From: Monoplex corrugatus
Lineage: Eukaryota; Mollusca; Gastropoda; Littorinimorpha; Ranellidae
Assembly: GCA_030674185.1 (NCBI GenBank)
Contig: CM060311.1
Coordinates: 97,253,013 to 97,317,012, forward strand
Length of the DNA stretch: 64,000 nt
Direction: 5' to 3'
Made by a program: the position numbers and the translations under genes. The notes below the pieces were generated by a model. That model saw only the letters and a program-made list of their open reading frames with translations. It was not told where the DNA came from and did not search any database. Shown in pieces: positions 1 through 64,000 of the stretch; position 1 is the first letter of the stretch; each line of letters begins with the position of its first letter.

Positions 1-115
1 TTGAAAACCTCACACACACTTTTAAGTTTTGTGTTTTGCACCTTTAATGGCACATAATTAGATACTGGTTTTCTTTATAAAAGTCTTCATGTACAGCCAA
101 GTGTTCATCTGTATA

Positions 116-678
<563 letters not shown>

Positions 679-689
679 TATGTAAGATT

Positions 690-784
690 TCATAGAATCT
701 TCCACCCCATAGACACCTTTTTTTTTCTTTTTTTTTTTCTTTTCCGTCTAAAAGCACATATGTGAACAGACGTTAAAAGAAATA
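690..784 (+). mobile_element. SINE-like 3' tail (CGTTAA type)
   Basis: A pyrimidine tract is followed by CCGTCTAAAAG, CACATATGTG and GACGTTAAAAG, then (CA)n. The same order, CCGTCTAA, a short hairpin, GACGTTAAA and (CA)n, recurs at about 63518-63575. I take both as 3' tails of one non-LTR/SINE family that ends in a CA microsatellite. Confidence 0.5.
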
Positions 785-794
785 AACACACACA

Positions 795-874
<80 letters not shown>

Positions 875-895
875 CACACACACGACGCACACACA

Positions 896-954
<59 letters not shown>

Positions 955-1002
955 CACATAGACACACACACACAGACACACACACACACAGACACACACA
1001 CA

Positions 1003-1038
<36 letters not shown>

Positions 1039-1082
1039 GACACACACACACAGACACACACAGACACACAGACACACACACA

Positions 1083-1125
<43 letters not shown>

Positions 1126-1174
1126 ACACACACACACAGACACATAGACACAGACACAGATACACGCAGACACA

Positions 1175-1267
<93 letters not shown>
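785..1267. repeat. CA microsatellite
   Basis: (CA)n with CAGA interruptions, starting exactly at the end of the SINE-like tail. Confidence 0.95.
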
Positions 1268-1269
<2 letters not shown>

Positions 1270-1571
1270 CATACTGTTGATGTTGTTTGTCAGTGAAAGT
1301 TATTTTTGCACAATGCTTCTGTTGTGTATACATAGTTTGGCCACGTTCACATTAGATGAACTTGAAATATCCATTTTAAGACATTAGGTTGATACTTTTT
1401 TAATATTTTTTTCTCAGGGGTGATGTTAGTTTTGTTTCTATTTTCCTCAAATAGAATCAGCTTTAATAGGATCAAGTTAGTTTAGATTTTACTCTTTTTT
1501 GTTTGTTTTTGATGTAGTTAGGAAATTTGGGATGTCTGCTTATGAGTTTGTGTTCTCACATGTGTGTGTAA

Positions 1572-1573
<2 letters not shown>

Positions 1574-1640
<67 letters not shown>

Positions 1641-1647
1641 ACAGAGT

Positions 1648-1709
<62 letters not shown>

Positions 1710-1717
1710 GAGAGAGA
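1574..1717. repeat. TG then GA microsatellites
   Basis: (TG)n at 1574-1637 followed by (GA)n at 1651-1717. Confidence 0.95.
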
Positions 1718-1795
1718 TGCATTACATGTATATCTGTATCAAATGTGTGAAACTGAAATTGTACAAGCGTGTAGGTTGAGTGACAACATAATAAG

Positions 1796-2083
1796 TCAGA
1801 ATGGATATGTGTAGAACTCAGCACACACTATATAATACATGGTGTTAACTGTGAGTGGCTGTAGCTGTCAGAATGGATATGTGTAGAACTCAGCAGTTAT
1901 ATAATACATGGTGTTAACTGTGAGTGGCTGTAGCAGTCAGAATGGATATGTGTAGAACTCAGCAGTTATATAATACATGGTGTTAACTGTGAGTGGCTGT
2001 AGCTGTCAGAATGGATATAGTGTAGAACTCAGCAGTTATATAATACATGGTGTTAACTGTGAGTGGCTGTAGCTGTGCAGATC
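1796..2083. repeat. 68-bp tandem repeat, about 4 copies
   Basis: Units begin GTCAGAATGGATATGTGTAG and end with GTGAGTGGCTGTAGC; copies differ by a few bases. Confidence 0.9.
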
Positions 2084-2146
2084 ATGCCACAAGCTAGCTT
2101 TAAACATGACAATAAGAATATTGTAGAAATCTGTATTCATTGACAG

Positions 2147-2164
2147 GATTCTGACAGCACTCTT
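2147..2164 (+). CDS. Candidate 18-nt microexon
   Basis: An AG acceptor (TTGACAG) and a GTCAGT donor bracket 18 nt reading DSDSTL in phase 0, the phase needed by the next exon, which itself begins DFDGTL. The surrounding ~33 nt resemble the start of exon 1 (3881), so this may be a decayed partial duplicate of it instead of a used exon. Confidence 0.25.
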
Positions 2165-3880
2165 GTCAGTAAACAGTATGACTATACCAGTTACCACAGA
2201 CCTTGTCACCAGTGTATTTTACATATTGCCACATGATTGATTTACATTTAGAATATTCATTGATTTAATGACTGTGTGATACAAATGTTGAGCAGAGAGG
2301 GTTCTGTGAAGTGTATGTATGACACAGCTAAACAGGACCACCAAATTCCAGACAGAAAGGGCAGCAACAGACACTAGCACTTCCCTCTGTTATTGCTCTG
2401 TGTCTTCAGGATCATGTAGAGCCAAACCTGCAGGCAAAAAGTGCATGACTACATCAAGAAAGAAACAATGACATTATCATTTGGAAATGCTGTTTAGATA
2501 CATTGTCAGAATTTTGAAAAAAAAAAATACTGAAGCATCAGAAACTTACGCCATTTTCAGAACTGTCAGGTCCATCTTCTAGTGATCGCCTCACCCATCG
2601 AAAACAGTTATTCCTCAAAACATTAATGATAAGTGAAATATATGAATTTTCTTATTTCAGAAGACTTGTGGTAGTAATTGAATAACCAAGATTATCTTAA
2701 AATTCTTAAAATTCTATCAATTCTGGAAAGACAGTTTTTTGTTTTTCTTTAATCTGACTGTGTCCAAATCTGTTCAAGGAAGAAGTGAGAAATTTACATC
2801 TGTTGTTGTTTGCTCCGATGATGGGCGGGAGAAACCCTGTGTCAGTTACGTTATTGTCAATGTATTCAGGTTTTCAGGTGTTAGCAAAGTTTCTTGATGT
2901 TGAAATCAGGTGCTGAGCAGAACATTTTATTTCACACCATGCAGTGTTGACAGGACTGTACAGAACCTGATGACTTAGACAGTTTTGTCCAACCTGTGTG
3001 AATATGTTTTTGCACTGTGCCTCCTGATACACAAGGGAAAAACTATTTCAGTTGATGTAAATGAGCCATGGATGTCAAGTTTTCCTAGTTTTCCATCACT
3101 CTTGGAAAACACACCACCACTTACAGACTGAAGCATCCTGTTGATGCTTGTCTCCATGTTGTGTGTACAACCTCATCTTTGCTTTCAGAACAAAAGCAGG
3201 ACTATCCAGTTAACACCCAAACTTTCTATCACTTTGAAGGTATTATAGAAATTAAAACACACTGAGTAACTGAAAAAAATTGTGCCATCTCAGAAACACA
3301 GAAAATGGACATAGATTAGGCCTGTTTTATGGATGGAAAGCATCACGTGAAGTAACTCACACATTATGAACAGTTTTGTGTTTTTGTGTCTCCATGGAAT
3401 TCAATGATGCAGTTAGTTATCACACTGAAGATCGCTTCAAGTGTACAGTGTAGCTTTTACTTCACTCGCAGTAATGTTGACTTCAACGCACTTCAGAAAT
3501 TGGGTGAAACTGTGCTGAATCAGTTCAAAATTTCTGCTGTTTGTCTCTTGAATTCAGTGCTCCTTTTTACTTTTATTGTTTGTTTTGTTCTGTTCTGTTC
3601 TGTTTTGTTTTGTTTTGTTTTGTTTTCTGTATGCTTGATTATTTGTGTTAACTTAAAAAGTTGTGTCGTCTTTGTTTCATTCATTAAAATTAAACAAACA
3701 GTCGTCCTAGATTTTGTTGACCTCATAGTGTTGATTTTTGTCAGTGTTGGCAAACATTTTGAGTAATCTTATACATTTTCTGAATCCCTGTCCTGAGTGA
3801 AAGATTATCATCAAAGTTGTTTGGTTTGGTTAGGTTTGATATGTTGTTTTGTTATGTTCAATTGACGTTCACTGTGACAG
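2165..3880. other. Mostly unique intron sequence
   Basis: Apart from a short TTCTG/TTTTG run near 3590-3630, I see no gene, repeat family or credible exon here. Open frames in it lack splice sites and composition typical of the gene. Confidence 0.6.
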
Positions 3881-62887
<59,007 letters not shown>

Positions 62888-62911
62888 GTGAGGGAGTCTT
62901 AATATACGTAC

Positions 62912-63006
62912 AACACGCACGCACGCACGCACGCACGCACGCACCCACACACACACAACACACACACACACAACACACACACACACACACAACACACACA
63001 CACACC
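62912..63006. repeat. ACGC then CA microsatellite
   Basis: (ACGC)n at 62912-62943 then (CA)n with CAACA interruptions, 25 nt after the exon 19 donor. Confidence 0.95.
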
Positions 63007-63469
63007 TCTCGTTATATCATTTGAGATTAATTGTTATGACATATTTTCGTATTCAACTGAACGCTTTGAAAACAAAATATTGTAACAACGTTTTATGTAT
63101 TTGTGGCGAACAATTCACATTGTATCACTGTTTGTTTTACTGCAGAAAGTTCGTTCCTTTTTACCAAAGAGTTTACACAAGGAAACTATCTTGAAACGCA
63201 TTTTAAAGAAGTAGTATCGGATCAAGTTTTGTTAGTTAAAATTTCAGAATCATTGGTTCACAGTCCTGTTAATGCGTTACTTTAAGATTATTTTATAATT
63301 ATGATTATTTTTGTTTTGTTTTGTTTTTATGACGATTTTTCTTTTACATTATTGATGTTAGCGTTGTTCTAGTTTCATTTCTCTGTTCATCCATATCCTT
63401 TTTCTTAAGACCTTGCGCTTCCTTTTAATCTTTTTTTACTTCCCTTACTCTGTTCCCTCTCCCCTCCAT

Positions 63470-63571
63470 ACCCCCCCCCCCCCCCCCCCCCCCCTATTCA
63501 TCCTCCATCCTTTTTCCCCGTCTAATATCACTTATAGTGAAAAGACGTTAAATCAAGCAACGACAGAAACG

Positions 63572-63575
<4 letters not shown>
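63470..63575 (+). mobile_element. SINE-like 3' tail (CGTTAA type) with poly(C)
   Basis: A C run at 63472-63494, then CCCCGTCTAATATCACTTAT, AGTGAAAAGACGTTAAATCA and (CA)n. Parallels 690-784. Confidence 0.55.
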
Positions 63576-63612
<37 letters not shown>

Positions 63613-63630
63613 CACCACACACACACCACA

Positions 63631-63666
<36 letters not shown>

Positions 63667-63683
63667 CACACACACACACACAC

Positions 63684-63726
<43 letters not shown>

Positions 63727-63730
63727 CACA

Positions 63731-63798
<68 letters not shown>

Positions 63799-63827
63799 CA
63801 CAACACACACACACACATACACACACA

Positions 63828-63861
<34 letters not shown>

Positions 63862-63941
63862 ACACATACCACACACACACACAACCCACAACACAACAAA
63901 CACAACACACACACACACACACATCACACACCCACACACAC

Positions 63942-63974
<33 letters not shown>

Positions 63975-64000
63975 CACAACACACACACACACATGCACAC
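63573..64000. repeat. CA microsatellite, runs off the window
   Basis: (CA)n with CAACAC and CCACAC interruptions, starting at the end of the SINE-like tail. Confidence 0.95.

Noticed and set aside
63103..63285. 60-codon frame with an upstream ACTGCAG, as a next CEP164 exon
   Set aside because: In the required phase it hits a stop soon after the acceptor and shows no resemblance to the CEP164 C-terminus.

Overview
The window is animal genomic DNA with one large gene on the + strand. Nineteen short exons, all with AG/GT boundaries, are spread from 3881 to 62887. They total 2472 nt (824 codons, under 4% of the window), and the reading frame is kept across all 18 junctions. The peptide is a charged, Glu/Arg/Lys/Gln-rich coiled coil followed by a C-terminal part that I recognise as CEP164, the distal-appendage protein of centrioles needed to start a cilium. 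The N-terminal exons (WW domain) would lie to the left and the last exons to the right.

The organism is most likely a mollusc, probably a gastropod. A tRNA-related SINE at about 43.69-44.02 kb closely resembles a family I know from snails, SINE-like tails with the CGTTAA motif occur, and CA/TG tracts are very long and frequent. No species can be named.

Layout. 0-3.9 kb: CA/TG arrays, a 68-bp repeat and mostly unique intron. 3.9-10.3 kb: exon 1, then a 54-bp satellite (about 56 + 16 copies) split by a dead LINE fragment with a tRNA-like SINE in its 3' end. 10.3-20.2 kb: exons 2-5 with CA, CT, 140-bp and 54-bp arrays and a 280-bp fold-back. 20.2-26 kb: exons 6-7, a LINE tail, 70-bp and 62-bp arrays and a TTAA-flanked element. 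26-33 kb: 39-bp, 83-bp, 33-bp and 56-bp arrays around exon 8. 33-43.6 kb: exons 9-11 with a 5.3-kb array (46-bp unit) and a 3.5-kb array (about 42-bp unit). 43.6-52.6 kb: SINE, TTAA MITE, exons 12-15, a TG-compound satellite and a Penelope-like relic. 52.6-64 kb: exons 16-19, LINE relics, repeated TTAA palindromic MITEs and a 2.7-kb RTE-type LINE on the minus strand.

There is no second host gene, no functional RNA gene and no CRISPR array that I can support. The most unusual feature is that several tandem arrays have grown out of the gene's own splice junctions: the donor of exon 7 is repeated about 42 times in an in-frame 39-bp unit, the acceptor of exon 8 about 10 times, and the acceptor of exon 11 is itself the edge of an array of about 84 copies.
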